Notes: generated by a model not told the origin, from the sequence alone. Positions 1 through 13,047 are shown, counted from the first letter of the stretch. The stretch is DNA of 64,000 bases from Isoetes taiwanensis (GCA_021234155.1 JAJEKV010000221.1:712869-776868), one strand, 5' to 3'. Program-made: numbers and translations.

Positions 1-837
1 GATCAAGGATGTTACGGACCGGTAATGGCTGGCAGCTCAATCGATGAATAAGAACACAGCGAGGGCGATAAATTTGCTTATGGCTATATAGAAAAAGAGT
101 TCGGGAATTAGAAACGAGGGTGAGCATCAAATGGGTTCTCGTTTTTTTTGTTTCTTCATATAGTAGCGTGTATAGCTAGCCTTGCCTTAGGTTTACGTCT
201 TTTCGGTGAATCCATGCTTATACCTAAGCGACCTCAAGCTTTTCCGGGTGTTCTATCATCAAGTATTGAGACATATAGCAGGGGAAATACTCCTTCGTTA
301 AGCTATCTACGGTTCGAGAGATTCAGCAGAAGAGGCTATAAAACCCAAAGACTGACCATGTCCATGTTGGTAGGCATGATATTTTGGTCGGACCATGGCC
401 ACATCCAGATCCATTGGAGCTCATGAAGGCATTATAAACAAGGTGCAAGCGGGCCCGACTCAAAATTTATGAGGTTGACAAGCTTGAAATATAATTGCCA
501 TAACTCCAACGCGTTTCCTCATGCTCTTCGGGATCTTGCATTTGGATGGGGGCTGATCCATACGTTGTCTCTCGGTGCCATCCCCATTGGTGCGGATTGT
601 AGTTGAATTGGGGTCCCTGAGGATGAGATTGCGGGGCTCCTTGCGCATTCAGTGCAAAGATATTTTCATGTTGGTCTGAATGTATCTCCGGGCATGCACT
701 AACTTATGGATGACAACAGCTCGAAGCATGCTTAAGAGTTGAAGGGATTAGGTATGTATTTGGCTCAGGTATGAACCTCATGTCCAAATATCCACACGTA
801 TTGCATTTTCCAAGGTTTTCTTTCCCTTTTGCTTTTT
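1..837. other. No supported gene
   Basis: Short open frames occur on both strands, but none shows a recognisable domain. The longest on the + strand (148-426, 92 codons) has no family signature that I recognise. The sequence may be decayed transposon or flanking sequence of the gene fragments that follow. Confidence 0.4.
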
Positions 838-1345
838 GATAGGAGTTGAGAGAACGCATCGCTCCATTCTTCCTACGGCGTTTAAAGAGTGAAGTTTTCC
901 CGGACTGGGAAGGCGTAAGCGCCAATTGGCAAACAAAAATGACATTATCTGCTGGCTTCGGTTGTCCTCTCATCAGGTGATTACATCTACTTCTCTGCAT
1001 TGCCTTTGCTTCATAAGAATTTATATGGTCACACATAAAGCCTGTAGCATTAATCTGCTTATTCAATTTTGAAATGGCTTGTTTTGAAATATATCTGTTT
1101 TTATCGTCAGGGCAAATGACGGTTATATTCGGCATTTCGTAACAATGAAACTGTTCATAAGTCTCTTGAAGGATCTGCATTAGCTGCTTTAACAGTAAGT
1201 AAGCTGTCAGAATTCTGTCATCTTGTGCATGATTTAACTTCCCATAGTCTGCTGCAGGTATTGAAAAAAATTTGTGATCACCCTTTGCTGCTGACAAAGA
1301 AGGCCACTGATGACTTTGGTGTTTATCACTTGTATGAGATTTTGG
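838..1345 (+). pseudogene. CHR24/ERCC6-like SNF2 helicase fragment
   Basis: This is a piece of the SNF2 ATPase core of a CHROMATIN REMODELING 24-type protein (plant ERCC6L-like DNA translocase, nuclear). Exon 1 (about 838-976) reads ELRERIAPFFLRRLKSEVF and then, after a +1 frame change, NDIICWLRLSSHQ. Exon 2 (1111-1194) reads RLYSAFRNN and GSALAALT. Exon 3 (from 1258) reads LKKICDHPLLLTKKA. Order and spacing match the family. Introns 977-1110 and 1195-1257 (63 bp) have GT-AG ends. The copy is dead: there is a frameshift in exon 1, and an in-frame TGA where the family has Arg (CGA to TGA, the usual CpG decay) at the start of exon 2. Homology fades after about 1345, and the helicase parts on either side are absent. 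It could be a captured fragment or a truncated duplicate. Confidence 0.75.
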
Positions 1346-1452
1346 AAAACAACTTACCATGCATCTTGCAGTCCTCATGCTTTTACCTAATATACAATTG
1401 GAAGCTAATACAAAACTGTCTTTGTCAGCGTACATGAGCACTTCATCGTGAT

Positions 1453-1902
1453 TTGGGTCTTCCGGGTTTACCAAATGAACAACTATTATCGGGCATCGAT
1501 GTTCGTTCGGATGCAAATCTTCACCATGGATTGTCACTTTACGGGAGAGACCCAAGTGGAGGAGTAATGCAGAGTTCTTTGGCTCCTTTGCCACCAGCTC
1601 CGGTTATCACACAGGTATTGTTTTCTGGCTTGATTTGTATTAATCCTTATTGCAGATGGTCATGGATGCTTTATGTGCAGGTTACGCAGCATGTGCAAGT
1701 TGCGTTGTCATATGCAGATGCTATTATTGGAACTGGTGGTGCAAATATAAGTTACATGCATAGAATCACTAGTGCCACAATTACAATTCAGGAAACACCA
1801 AATGTGCCAGGGAAGATGAGTATTGAAATACATGGAAGCGCTCAGCAAGTACATAGTGCTCAACAGTTGATACAGATATATTACAAACATGTTCGCTTGT
1901 AA
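1453..1902 (+). pseudogene. C-terminal KH domain of a FLK/PEPPER-like RNA-binding protein
   Basis: The last 73 codons form a KH domain of the FLOWERING LOCUS KH / PEPPER type: LSYADAIIGTGGANISYMHR carries the GXXG-like loop and is followed by SATITIQE and AQQLIQ, then a TAA at 1900-1902. Plant members bind RNA in the nucleus and act on pre-mRNA processing of flowering and floral genes. The exon starts at 1681 after an intron 1615-1680 (66 bp, GT-AG) whose length is a multiple of three and which holds no stop, so the frame is open with or without splicing. The preceding exon ends PPAPVITQ, typical of the linker before this KH. Earlier KH domains are missing, so this is a 3' fragment. It lies about 100 bp after a helicase fragment on the same strand, an arrangement not expected for intact genes. 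Confidence 0.75.
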
Positions 1903-4900
1903 TGTTCTTTTTTGTTATTATTGCAACAACCCTCTTCTTACCCATATGACTCGATTCTCAATAATACCTTTAAATTTGAAAACTAGAATATTTCATAAAC
2001 CTTTGAAAGCTATTTGTCATCTGATATAAGTAAAGTTATTAGGAATATCTACTTAACGAAAAGTAGGATCAAAGTTGCAGATTTCTTGGTATCATGAGTT
2101 GAACTGTTTATACTAGTTATCTGCTCCTTTTATACTCAGGCAGTACACACCATGATCCGTCCCATCTTGAAAGTTGTGCTTAAACTCTTTTGTATCTCAG
2201 ATATCAGAATCTAATAGGCTGGTTTTTGCCCAGAGATGCAGTGGTTGTAAGCTAGGTAAGGCGCTGGTTTAGTTGGTCGTAATGCCTTGCATTGGCACAT
2301 TGTAGATACAGCTTGATATGATACAGTTCATGAGCATAAGCAAAACGTGGCTTATTAAGTTGACAGGGTACCTTTGCATGTTGACTGATGGAAAAGGTAT
2401 CTTAATCTTGAATCCACCTGATGAACCATGACAAAGGCAGTTGGTGTTTTTGCATACCTATTCTATGCCCTCTGTGGCCTTGATACATAAAATTAACTAG
2501 TAGGGTTATATCTGCCCCTAGATTTGCTTTAAGAGATGAGTTTGCTAGCATGCTAAGGCTTTGCTAAAGCACTCTTTATATAATAGGTGAAATCAAGACA
2601 TGCATTGTGCTTGGGATGCGTGAGGCTGCATTTGCTATCCGGTTTTTCAGAATTTTCTCTGAGAGGCTTGTAAAACATCTAGTCTTGACATTCCTATAGC
2701 TTAGCAAACATATCTTGCAAGACCGGTTCACGGATGCCTACTCATTAGAAGTGGAGTATAAGCGAGCACGGAAGTAAAGTCCATTTAACCGTGAAATGTA
2801 AATGTATGAACTGTCTCGAAAACACATTATAGTGTGATTTATAATAAAATGGATTAATCATTCTTGATTAGAGTCAGTATCTCTTGGATGTGTCTTCTAA
2901 TTCTACCAAATATTGGCAAAGCCTTGCATTTTGCGAGACTTATAAAATTGTCTCAAGCAACTTATAATGTTTATAATCTTACATCGCACATTATGTCCTC
3001 GCACCTTATGTCCGCCACATCAAGGCATGCAAGCCGCAATTCCTATAGCACTATGAAATTGGGGAACAAATTCTACAACAAGGATATCAGGGCTTATACC
3101 GTGGAGCTAGAAAGCACAACATTGTAGATCTCCTTAGAAGCTATCAACCTCTTTACAAACAAATTGAAATTGTGGTGGATGCACTCCATTTCTCATCAGA
3201 ACTAAATTACCGATGTGTGCCATAATAAAGAACGCTTTTAAAGCTTCCGCATAAGGGAATGGTCTCTCTTATGTGTAAAGCAACCATCTCAAATGGGCCT
3301 CAACATCTAGCAAGAAATGAGCACAACCTTGTAATATGCTTTGAACTTGTGGATACCACACGAACCTATTCACTACTGGAACAAAAATCGTTTGAAGAAT
3401 AAAATCAATTGACCATCAGGAGCACCACCACAGTGAACCATTGAGCACCCATATCCAGGGATGTTACTAGAAGAAACCAATAAAACTAGATAGTTCTTTA
3501 ACAAAGCAATACGAAATACGTGATCAAAAGTCTTGTTAATGGTTTTTCTTCGAAAATTTACGAAAGATGAATTGAACTATGTCTAAGTTTACAAGAACAT
3601 TGCTGGTTGGGCAATAGCTCAGGTCGAGCTCAAAAGACTGCATAACATTATGGATCAAAAAATATTATAAACATGGCAATTTCCACAGAATTCTACATAA
3701 CTAGTCTTGTGTATATTGTCAGGTCAGATAGCGTGGATCTGATTTAAGCCACTTCACCCTCGGGCCATGGAGGGCAACCCTTCGTGCGCAGCACCTTGTT
3801 TATTTTGGGATGGCTTTGAAGTTTGCGCCGGAATGCCGCATGTAATGCCGCATGCGGCGTTCCCTCTCCCCGTGCGGCACTATTGCGTCTATGCTCTTCC
3901 TCTCCTACCTCCGCTATTGAATGCGAGTGGGAAGAAGTGAAGTACATATCTTTTCAAATCGGCCACAACCAATTGTTCTCAGAAGTTAATTTTTAGGAAG
4001 GACCTCTAATATTTGAATCGTCTACCAACAAGGAGCAGCGAGGATGAACGACGATCACGGGAAAGGAGGATGAGAATGGGTCTGGATCGTTGATCATTTC
4101 ACATGGTTGAATCTGGAGCTGAATTTTTGCAGCGTTATCTCAGGTATACCTGTACATGCACACGAAGAACATAGTCGATGCTTGCATTTCCTCTTTAACC
4201 TTTTTCTGACGGATAGGTTATGCGACAAAGATCCAGCCTTGGCAAAAATGATTTGGATCAAACATGCTCGGCCATATTTTTCTATATTAGGCGATCAAGT
4301 CGGTTCAATGATGCATCGCATACTCTGACCATTTTGTTCCTAATGATCCATTTCGGTTTCGAGCGGTCGAGGTGATTATTCACCGTGAATCAATCTAAGA
4401 TGGATCTTTTTTTCTTAATCTTACCAGTAGCTTTGATGCATGTCCGCTCCAAGCGGACATTAATGAAAGTCGAAAGGCAGCCATTGAGACCCTAACAACT
4501 CAAATTAAAAATAATATCACGGGTAATGCTTCATCTATTAGCAAGTTTTATTCTATTACGCAAGTTTCATCTATTACGCAAGTTTTATTAGCAAAATTTG
4601 TTTATCTTCATTTTATTAGCAGAGTTGTCTCTATTGCAGGTGAGTGGGCACAATAACTTGACAAGACATGGCACAACAAATAAGTTAGCATTGGAAGGAC
4701 AAGGGTGCGCAAAATATATTCGAGTTTGAACATCATCTCCGCATGCAAGTCATGTACATAGGCCTTTCTACTTACCATTATATGATGTCATTAAAAGGAG
4801 TTAGGTCAATCACATTGACAAAACCTATGTAGCAACCCATTTAGCCCAGGTTTTTATGTATGCGCTCTCCGCAAAGATTGCATTGGCGTTTCATAGTTGG

Positions 4901-6704
4901 AGTCGTACACCTACACCTTTGGTGGCTCTTGGTGAAACCGAGGTAATATGTCGTTCTTTTCGTATTTAGGTAGCAAACAGGTGTCTTGCAGGCCAATGCC
5001 TTTCGAATGGGTTGCTTCTTAGACTTGCATCTTTCAGGTCCTTTTTTTCACAATCTTTTCTATGGCGCCATATCTGCATCAATCGGATCCTCCTTGCGTT
5101 ATCTTCTTTCCCCTTTCGTTTTTGAGTCCAGTTTCCTCTTACCTTTTTGTTTCATCTATCCATTTACGTATGCGCCAAGTTATTCTAGCAAGATTTTATC
5201 CGCCGCTAAAGCTCCATTCTTATGTTTCTTCACGCATTTTAGAGTTTTTGTAATCTTTTGGTCCTCTCATTTAGAAGTTTGTTTGCTTTCGGTTTAACTT
5301 TTGGCGTCTCTGGGGATCTTACATTTCAAGGGAAACCGTGTTCAAAGGAAACAAGTTGAGATCTAATTCGTTTTCTTATCTATTGCAGATTTGGAGCAAG
5401 GGACATGCGTAACGAATATTGCGCATTCTAGATTTGGTCTTGAGATTTCGTCTTGCTTTGGATCATTTCACATTATAATCTTGCCACTAACTGCATGAGG
5501 CCTGAGTGTTGTTTCATCTCTGCGGTAAATATCTACCTCTCCATTTTTGCTTTTAAGTTATCCATTTTTCTAACAAAGTTCCATCTCTGTTTTTGTGTGG
5601 GCACTCAGGTTCGGCTTTAAGCTTAGATTGCTGCATCAGTTAACTATTAAGCCAAAATCTTACAGGAACACATAGTATATGATGAACTAAATGCAAGAAT
5701 GTGCAATCCTAGCTCTGCCAGATGCCTATACTTCACTATTTCTGTTAGCTTGGTTTGTCTTTTCAAAATTGCTTACTCACTTGAATCTTTTGAATGCAGC
5801 TTTCTTGAGGGCAGGAATGAAATTTTGGTAAGAGAAATAAATGAGTGTAAGCATCTGCTTGAATGTAATGCTTTTATGTTATTACTCTATGTCTTCAGAG
5901 TCATGATTTGGAGTTCTGCATTGCTAATGGATGCCATGTTATGTAGGACAGGACTTGGTTACGTGTTGAACGACATCAGATTTTATGTCTGGATGGTATT
6001 TAGATTCGTCATGGTTATTTACTTACCTGTATGTATCTTATTTGATGAAATAATGAGTGTTTGTACAGAACTTAGAGCGAAGGGGATATACATAGCGGAT
6101 GTATGCATAAATTCGTTTTTCCTGCTTTAACTGCATGTGGTAACTCCAGCTCTTTTGCAGCTTATTTGCCAAATGCCTCTATGTAACTAATGTGGTGAAT
6201 GGTAACAAAAGGTTAAGGGAAAGCTGGGACTATTTACAAACAGGAAGGTAAGTCATGCTTTATTGTGGCTCTATTATTCTTACATAGTGGCTTTGCTATC
6301 TATCTATCTTTAAGGCCCCAAGACAAATTGTTACCTGTTTGATAGTTCTTGCATTTAACATTCTGCATAGCAGTGCTTGCAGGTTAACTCCTGCATTTAT
6401 AACCATTGAGTTGAATATCTTCAACCTTGATGTGCTAACAAACTACAAAATCTGCTCATTCTTCTTTCTGCTCCAAAAGATTCTAAAATTTTGCATGCCA
6501 AATAGTTGGATTTGCAAGGTTCAAATCCTTGGATAATGGATATCTGAATATGTAGCATAATAATAGGGGATTTTCTTTGTGTTTTTGTACGCTTTTCACT
6601 AAGGTTTTCCTATGATTTCGTGATGTATTCAAATGGATGTACTAATGCGTACATCTAGAGTGCACCATTTCTGAGCCATTGGTTTTAGCCTTTTTTTTTC
6701 CAAT
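1903..6704. other. Intergenic, no gene recognised
   Basis: Nearly 5 kb of AT-rich sequence has only short, unrelated open frames (for example 2864-3127, 4986-5297, 5699-6130). The translations are hydrophobic or low-complexity and match no family I know. A GC-richer patch at 3740-3950 and a TC-rich patch near 5040-5260 stand out in composition only. Confidence 0.5.
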
Positions 6705-6875
6705 GGTCAACAACCAATGGCTCACAACAAAAGCCCTTTTTTTGTGTGTGTGGTGCATAATGGTCAACAACCAATGGCTCTCGACAAAAGCCCTCTTTTT
6801 GTGCGTGTGGTGCATGATGGTCAACAAGCAATGGCTCACAACAAAAGCCCTCTTTTTGTGTGTGTGGTGCATAAT
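6705..6875 (+). repeat. 57-bp minisatellite, three copies
   Basis: Three head-to-tail copies start at 6705, 6762 and 6819 with an exact 57-bp period. Each begins GGTCAACAA and contains AAAAGCCC, a T run and GTGTGTGGTGCAT. Because 57 is a multiple of three, several frames stay open through the array on both strands, which makes spurious repeat-containing reading frames. Confidence 0.95.
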
Positions 6876-8370
6876 GGGCACATGAAGGGCTTGAAGGGCG
6901 CATGTAGTGCAGTTTCCCGCCGACAACACATTTCTTATCATATCTTTTGATCCAGAGCTCTGTTTGAGATGATTTTTATTGCGTTGGAAAGCTCTCTCCG
7001 AGATCTTTTTGATAATGTATGATATGGATATGTTTGGTTAAGTTATCTATGCTAAAACAGCAATTTTTCGGCCGGGTTTGGTAGGCTTTCACATCCTACC
7101 AGCTGATTAATACAGGATTGCACTATTGGATATTGTTTTATGGCTCATTCCAAATGAAGGTTGCAAAAAATTACTATGCATTTTTAGATTTTGAGGCAGT
7201 TATTAAGCAAATTCCAAGGCTTCTAGATCCTTGTCTAAACCTTCTAGATCCTTGTGCTAACAAGCAGAAAAGTTTTCCACTTTGGTTTCTCACCACAAGA
7301 ATCCATGGAGGTCAAAGGCTACTGTTGAATTCCAGTTGAAAAATGTTTGTGTATGGGTTTTGCAAACTTTATGACTTTCAGAATAATGGGATCAATCCCC
7401 TCTATCTTTATGGTAACTTTTACTTATGTTCTATTTCTTTTATTGTGATGAAATTCAAAAGCTACTTGTTTTATTGTGATGAAATTCAAAAGCTACAGGT
7501 GATGAAAGCCTCAAATGAATTCTAGTTTTTTTCTGGTTTGAATTCTAAAATTTTTGTCACACCACGTCCCTAAGGCCCCGAAGGAGCCAAAATTTTTTTT
7601 TGCAACACAAACCATTAACATCCAACATATAAAAACCAACAACATAACAACCAACACATAACAACCATTGGCATTAACAACAAACACATAACTACCATTG
7701 ACATTAATTAACACAACCATTGGGTCCAACACATTTAAATTAAAATCCCCCTTAAACCCCCTTTGGTTTGGGTGCATATTCACACGGGGGGTGACGTAGG
7801 GCAGCGAGAGCCCTCATAATTGTATTTTGCACGTACAAAATCAACACCATATAGTATTCTGCTTGAAATCTTATAGTATTTTGCGAATCTTGTTATACAG
7901 TATAGCAAATTTTGTACTTGCATACCCCACAAACGAGGAACTTTACGTACGGTGTAGATTAAGGAATAAGGGGTGAATATGCCGATCCAACAGCTCTCGT
8001 TGCCACACATCTCTATTTTGTGGGAGAAATGTTAATATGTTTAAAGACAACAAGTGCACTGAGCAAGAGTTTCAGAATGTATCCAGCAAGAGTTTCAGAA
8101 AGGAATCTATGAAGGATGGAATTCGTTAAATATAGCTTGGATGGATTCTGAGAAAAGAAAACAAAAGATAATTTATAAGTTTGCTAATGTTATGCCCACG
8201 TTCTCCATTACCAAGAGTTCAATCAAATTGACAAACCATGCCAAGTAGTATTTAATTTGGCAGATGAAGCACTTATTTCTGTTTGGATTTGAACCAGGGA
8301 AGTCTCCAATTTGAAGGATGAGGCGACTGTAGTGTAGACTCATACCAGCAGTTTGCAATCCTTTCTATTT
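6876..8370. other. Non-coding, small tandem repeats
   Basis: No gene is recognised. Near 7440-7496 a 31-bp unit containing TTATTGTGATGAAATTCAAA occurs twice in tandem. From about 7600 to 7735 the + strand is a degenerate array of AACCA/AACACATAACAACCA units. Confidence 0.6.
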
Positions 8371-8486
8371 TTGTACATCTTGAATATATGATGGCCATGG
8401 CTTTCACTTAGTTGAAATGAAGAAATTTTTGCACAGCTTGAATATATGATGGCCATGGCTTTCACTTAGTTGAAATGAAGAAATTA
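8371..8486 (+). repeat. 58-bp tandem duplication
   Basis: Two adjacent copies (8371-8428 and 8429-8486) share TGAATATATGATGGCCATGG and the sequence that follows, with very few changes. No coding potential. Confidence 0.9.
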
Positions 8487-9125
8487 TACAATACAAATGT
8501 TAAGTAGTTTCACTTTAAGTGTTACTATATTTTTCTAATTGTCAACAAAGAAGTTTATGCAGTCATGGAAATAAATTTCTATACGATGTTTTTGAAGTAC
8601 TACCAATTTTATATTGGCCACTAAGAACTTTCATTATTATGATGTCATTTATTACTTAATATTTTTGCAATGAGATAAGTAGGGTGTACAAGATTTGGCC
8701 TTTAACTTCTGCAAGGAACCATCAACCCACGTCCATCTTTCACTTCACACACACCCCAACATGTGTCTGCCAAAATGTATTTTTTCTTGAAACACCATTG
8801 TTTGACTATGCATTGGATCTGCGATCTTCCATAAAACCCTAAATCATTGCACAAACTAATTCCCTCAACACTATGCACCCATATATCATCTACCCATTCT
8901 ATTCCACCCTACACATTCATATTCCTATTCATGCCACATGTTGGGGCTAATGTTCGACCTCTCTAGAACCTTCATACTGTGGACACGATCACATTTACAA
9001 CTTTATCCACATAGAAACCCATTATGCCTCCCCATTCCATAGGTCCACGATTAATGCCCGGCATCGCCGGGCACACATTTCTAGTAATACATGACAATTC
9101 CAACACGTTCTCAACTTCTTTGAGA

Positions 9126-10620
9126 CCATTAGGGGATTTGAATTTTCAATGAGGTTCATCCCGGTGTTGAAAAATATCATTATTACTTTGTAATATTTTG
9201 AATCCTTGGTGATGAGTGATCTTATCACATAGTGCCCATCCCAAATTTGATCCCACTAGTCAATGTTTGCCACGAGTTTAATTTTCTTTCGAGATATATG
9301 TGCCATCAATATGGTCAATAAAGTCAAGTTTATTGCTTCTAAAATGCCCCTCACATTACGAGTAAGAACCCAAATTATGATATTTTCATAAAATATAAGC
9401 ATGTATAATGTAGTCCAAGAACTGCATTTATTCATATTACTGCAAGGACAAACAATCTCAAATGCAACACTGTTGGTAGTTGAGGTATGATGAGGGGGGC
9501 CATATATTAAGTATATGTGTCATAATACTACAAACTACACCAATTAGGTTGCTCAATCACCACATGGATGACTAAGATGAAAGGATGTGGCACGTTTCAA
9601 GATATATACCTCCATCGAAGAAGTTTGAAGAGGTGATAGACTTTATTTTACAAGAAGTGTAGCTACTTTATTTTGTTAAGAACATCATACTTTGTTAAAC
9701 AGGAAGCGCAAATACGAGTAAAGATGCAACAATAGGAATAAAACCTTAAAGGATAAGCAGGTCCCCACTGAGTGAAGCAGCCTGCATATGCATGAGAGCA
9801 CACTTCCAAATACTCCCAAAAGGTCAAGCGCCTTTGATGAGGGGCAAGTGAAGAACAACGATAAGCCTTAACATTGCTACCTTGAGCGTATTGAAGAACA
9901 CGGTCATCTGACATCCAGACCTTTGAACACTTTTGATTTTGCCTCTCATGCATCTACCATATTAATAAAGGTAAGAAGATAATTTTCTTTTTTGTTAAAG
10001 CAAGGTAAAATTTCTAGTTGTACTAATCTCCTCAATACTTTACAAATTGAGCTTTATAGAAGAATATAATCCATTGATTTCTTACTATATAGGGACAACT
10101 TTCAATTAGAGACCTCTCTTATTCACTCAACATGGCCCTTCTGAAGTTATATCAAGTGCTTCATGTGCGACAAATAACTAATAGTCCCAATCACTACTAG
10201 AACTCTCACATGGCAATTTGTTTTCTTCTACTCCAACAAAACTACTTTTCTTCCATTTATATTTTAGATAAATCGTTCAATTATATCAATTATAAATATC
10301 TTTTAAATATGACATAAACCAATTTTGTGGACACAAATATATTTTGATAAAAGCATAAGACAACACTATCTCAAATATATTTAGATTTAAAATATTTGCT
10401 TGGAGGACAAGTGCGCACACGTTGGGAAAATTACAAATGCTTTCAGAATTCAAATAAACCTTCAAGCAGGTGGTAGATTTAGAGACGTTTTCAAAATTCA
10501 ATTAAACCTTCAAGTAAGTTAAATCTTCAAGTAGGTATCATATGTAGAAATGCTTTAGAGAGTTCAAATAAATCTTCAAGCTGACAGACCGGAGACTGGC
10601 AATGGAGCAGACTCCTATTG
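9126..10620 (+). repeat. Dispersed repeat family, copy A
   Basis: This roughly 1.5-kb unit recurs in diverged form at 11312-13110 (copy B) and, for its last third, at 33480-34020 (copy C). Shared landmarks include TAAAATGCCCCTCACATTA, TGTTGGTAGTTGAGG, ACCTCCATC near 9610, and CAACTTTC followed by TTAGAGACC near 10095. The right part holds internal short repeats of about 48 bp around AACCTTCAAG. I see no open frame that is conserved between copies and no clear termini, so the class of element is unknown. Confidence 0.8.
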
Positions 10621-10864
10621 TTCCATTGTTGAACATGAGCTTATCATATCTAGCTAACTATATCCTAGATAAAATAGTTATCATTATCATCCTCCGACTA
10701 AAATGATGTCTATAGCCCGCCCCTCAAGGCTTAATATGTAATAAGCTCAAATCAATATGCTTATGTATTGTTCATAAGGTTGCATGCATATAATTAAAAG
10801 TAACAAATTGAATACAAGAGGTCTCTAAGAGATCCCATGTACATGTTTAATCATGTTGCCCTTT

Positions 10865-10935
10865 GGGGCATGGTCTAGTAGCAGCACCTTGAACCGCCAT
10901 ACCCCAGGTCACTGGTTCAAGCATGGTCAACATCG
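10865..10935 (+). mobile_element. Possible tRNA-derived SINE head
   Basis: The sequence has a pol III A-box-like TGGTCTAGTAG at 10871-10881 and a B-box-like GGTTCAAGCAT at 10914-10924, about 33 bp apart, as in tRNA genes and tRNA-derived SINEs. It does not fold as a clean tRNA, and no tail or target duplication was identified. Weakly supported. Confidence 0.3.
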
Positions 10936-11038
10936 GTCTAAATGAGGACCTTAAAATCCCCGAAGTCATGGTTTCAAGTATGACCAATCCGTCATGTGGT
11001 AAAGACCTTCAAGTTGCCATATATACTAGATAATCATA

Positions 11039-11310
11039 TGAAAAGTAGCTCCTAGCATAAGGTATCACGGCTAGGTAGAGGAAAAAAGACATGTTTAATC
11101 GTGTTATCAAATCAAGGATATCGTTTGACATGACAATCTATTTGAAGCCATGGAGTTCCTTGCATTAGGAATTTGAAAAGTAGCTCCTCGCATACGGTAT
11201 CACGGCTAGGTAGTGGAAAAAGGATATGTTTAATCGTTTTATCAAATCAAGGATATATTACCCATTGTTTGACATGACAATCTATTTGAAACCATGGAGT
11301 TCCTTGAATT
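11039..11310 (+). repeat. 135-bp tandem duplication
   Basis: Two adjacent diverged copies begin TGAAAAGTAGCTCCT at 11039 and 11174. Both continue with GGTATCACGGCTAGGTAG and end near CATGGAGTTCCTTG. The second copy runs straight into dispersed repeat copy B. Confidence 0.85.
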
Positions 11311-11796
11311 AGGGAATTTAAATCTTCATTGAGGTTCATTAAGGCATTAATGCTTTGTATTATTTTGAATTCTGATGATGACCTTATTCACATAGTGCCC
11401 ATCCCAAATTTGGTCCCCGAGGCCGATATTCATTACGAGTTTAATCTTTTTCGGAGAAACATGTTCCATCAACATGGTCAATAAAGTCAAGTTCATTGCT
11501 TCTAAAATGCCCCTCACATTAAGAATAAGAACTCAAATTATGATATTTTTATAAAATGTAAGCATATATGTAGTTCAAGAACAATATTTACTCGTATTAT
11601 TGCAAGGACATAATTCCAAACGCAACAGTGTTGGTAGTTGAGGCATGCTGAAAGGCCCATCTACATCAAGTATATGTGCCATACTACAAACTATGCCAAT
11701 TAGGTTGTCCAATCAGCACAAGGATGATTAAGCTGAACGGACATGGCGTGTTTCAATATATATACCTCCATCCAAGAAGTTTGAAGAGGTGAAAGA

Positions 11797-12284
11797 ATAG
11801 AATAGAATAGTTTTTTTAACGTCCACGGAGACCAATAGGTCATGGGACCCACACAATGGGCTAGTACAATCATTACTACCAGGATTAAAAAACCCCTGCC
11901 TCGAAAGGTTTTCAAGGGAAAAACCTTTGCAGTAATAATGATACTAGACAATCGGAGACGTGGGCTCAGTAATTGAAGACGTGCATCTAGAACCTCAAGT
12001 ATGTATAATGCCAAGTCATGCACAGATGGTGCTCTGAGAAGTTGTGGAAGCGTGGAATGGAATGCTAAGGTCAAAAAATGATTCCGGACTATCTCAAAAG
12101 CAGGGCAACTCAGAAGAGTATGGCTTTCATCTTCAATAACCTCTAACTGGCAACAGGCACATAGTCTCGCTTCTCGCGGCAATTGCGGCCGCTCTACATG
12201 TCTCAATCCGTAGCTTGTGGGACCCCATGCGAATTGATGCAATAGCTACAATAATTGATGCAATAGCGTGCGAATTGATGAATT
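11797..12284 (-). mobile_element. 5'-truncated LINE with C-terminal zinc-binding motif
   Basis: The minus strand encodes the tail of a non-LTR retrotransposon ORF2: LPREARLCACCQLEV followed by EDESHTLLSCPAFE, the Cys-Cys-His-Cys zinc-binding (zf-RVT) segment that ends many plant LINE ORFs. Downstream on the minus strand lies a 3' UTR containing TATTGGTCTCCGTGGACG and then a tail of TATTC repeats (seen on + as GAATAGAATAGAATAG). GTGAAAGA at 11789-11796 and 12285-12292 flanks the insertion and fits a target-site duplication. The 5' end (about 12228-12282) is a scrambled set of GAATTGATGCAATAGC-like repeats, as left by abortive reverse transcription. A copy of the same family is split at 13.4-22.9 kb. 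Confidence 0.8.
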
Positions 12285-12979
12285 GTGAAAGAGAGAACAT
12301 TTTTTTTGTTGAAGGATGCTAGACTTTATTTAACAAGAAGTGCAAGTACAAGTAAAGATGCAAAGACATGAATAAGATCTCAAAGAATAATCAAGACCCA
12401 TTGGGTGAAGCAACCTGCCTATGCATAAGAGCACACATTCAAATATCCTCAAAGATCAAGCATCTCTGACGAGGGGCAACTGGAGAATATTGATAAGCTC
12501 CATGAATGTATTAGAGAACAACATCATCTGCCACATCTAGACCTCTGAACAATTTTAATTTTGCCTCTCGTGTATCTATATTATCATATTAAAGGCAAGG
12601 GGGTAAATTTTTAGTTTAAGTAAGATAAATTGCCAGTTTGCTAATCTTCTCAATACTCTATAAACTCAACTTTATAAGAGAATATGATCTATCAATATTT
12701 CACTGTAAGACAACTTTCGATTAGAGACCTCTCTTACTCGCTCAGTACGAGCCCTTCAAAAGTTATATCTAATGATTCACCTGCGACAAATACAACTACT
12801 AGTTCCAATCACCATTGGAACCCTCACATGCAATTTGTCTTCTTCTACTCCAATAAAACCACGTCTTCTTTATTGACATTTCAAATAAATTGTTCAGTTA
12901 TTGGTTAATTATAAATATCTTCATAATTTGACACATCAACCAATTTCATCTAGGCAATTATATTTTAATTAAAAGTAGA

Positions 12980-13047
12980 ATAGAATAGATTTTTTATCGT
13001 CCACGGAGACCAATTGGCCTATGGGACCCAAACAAAAAGAGAGCAAC
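12980..13047 (-). mobile_element. LINE 3' tail fragment
   Basis: About 68 bp of the same LINE 3' end (GAATAGAATAG, then GTCCACGGAGACCAATTGG on +) interrupts the repeat unit between sequences that are contiguous in copy A. It is an extreme 5' truncation. Confidence 0.75.

Noticed and set aside
8-30. TGTTACGG after a purine-rich start, like a gypsy LTR edge
   Set aside because: The window edge prevents testing, and no matching LTR end or partner was found.
704-1594. 296-codon open frame on the minus strand, the second longest in the window
   Set aside because: It lies antisense to the helicase exons and to the exon before the KH domain, which are recognisable on the + strand; its translation matches no family.
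6642-6950. Four overlapping repeat-protein-like frames
   Set aside because: All arise from the 57-bp minisatellite; none has an independent coding signal.
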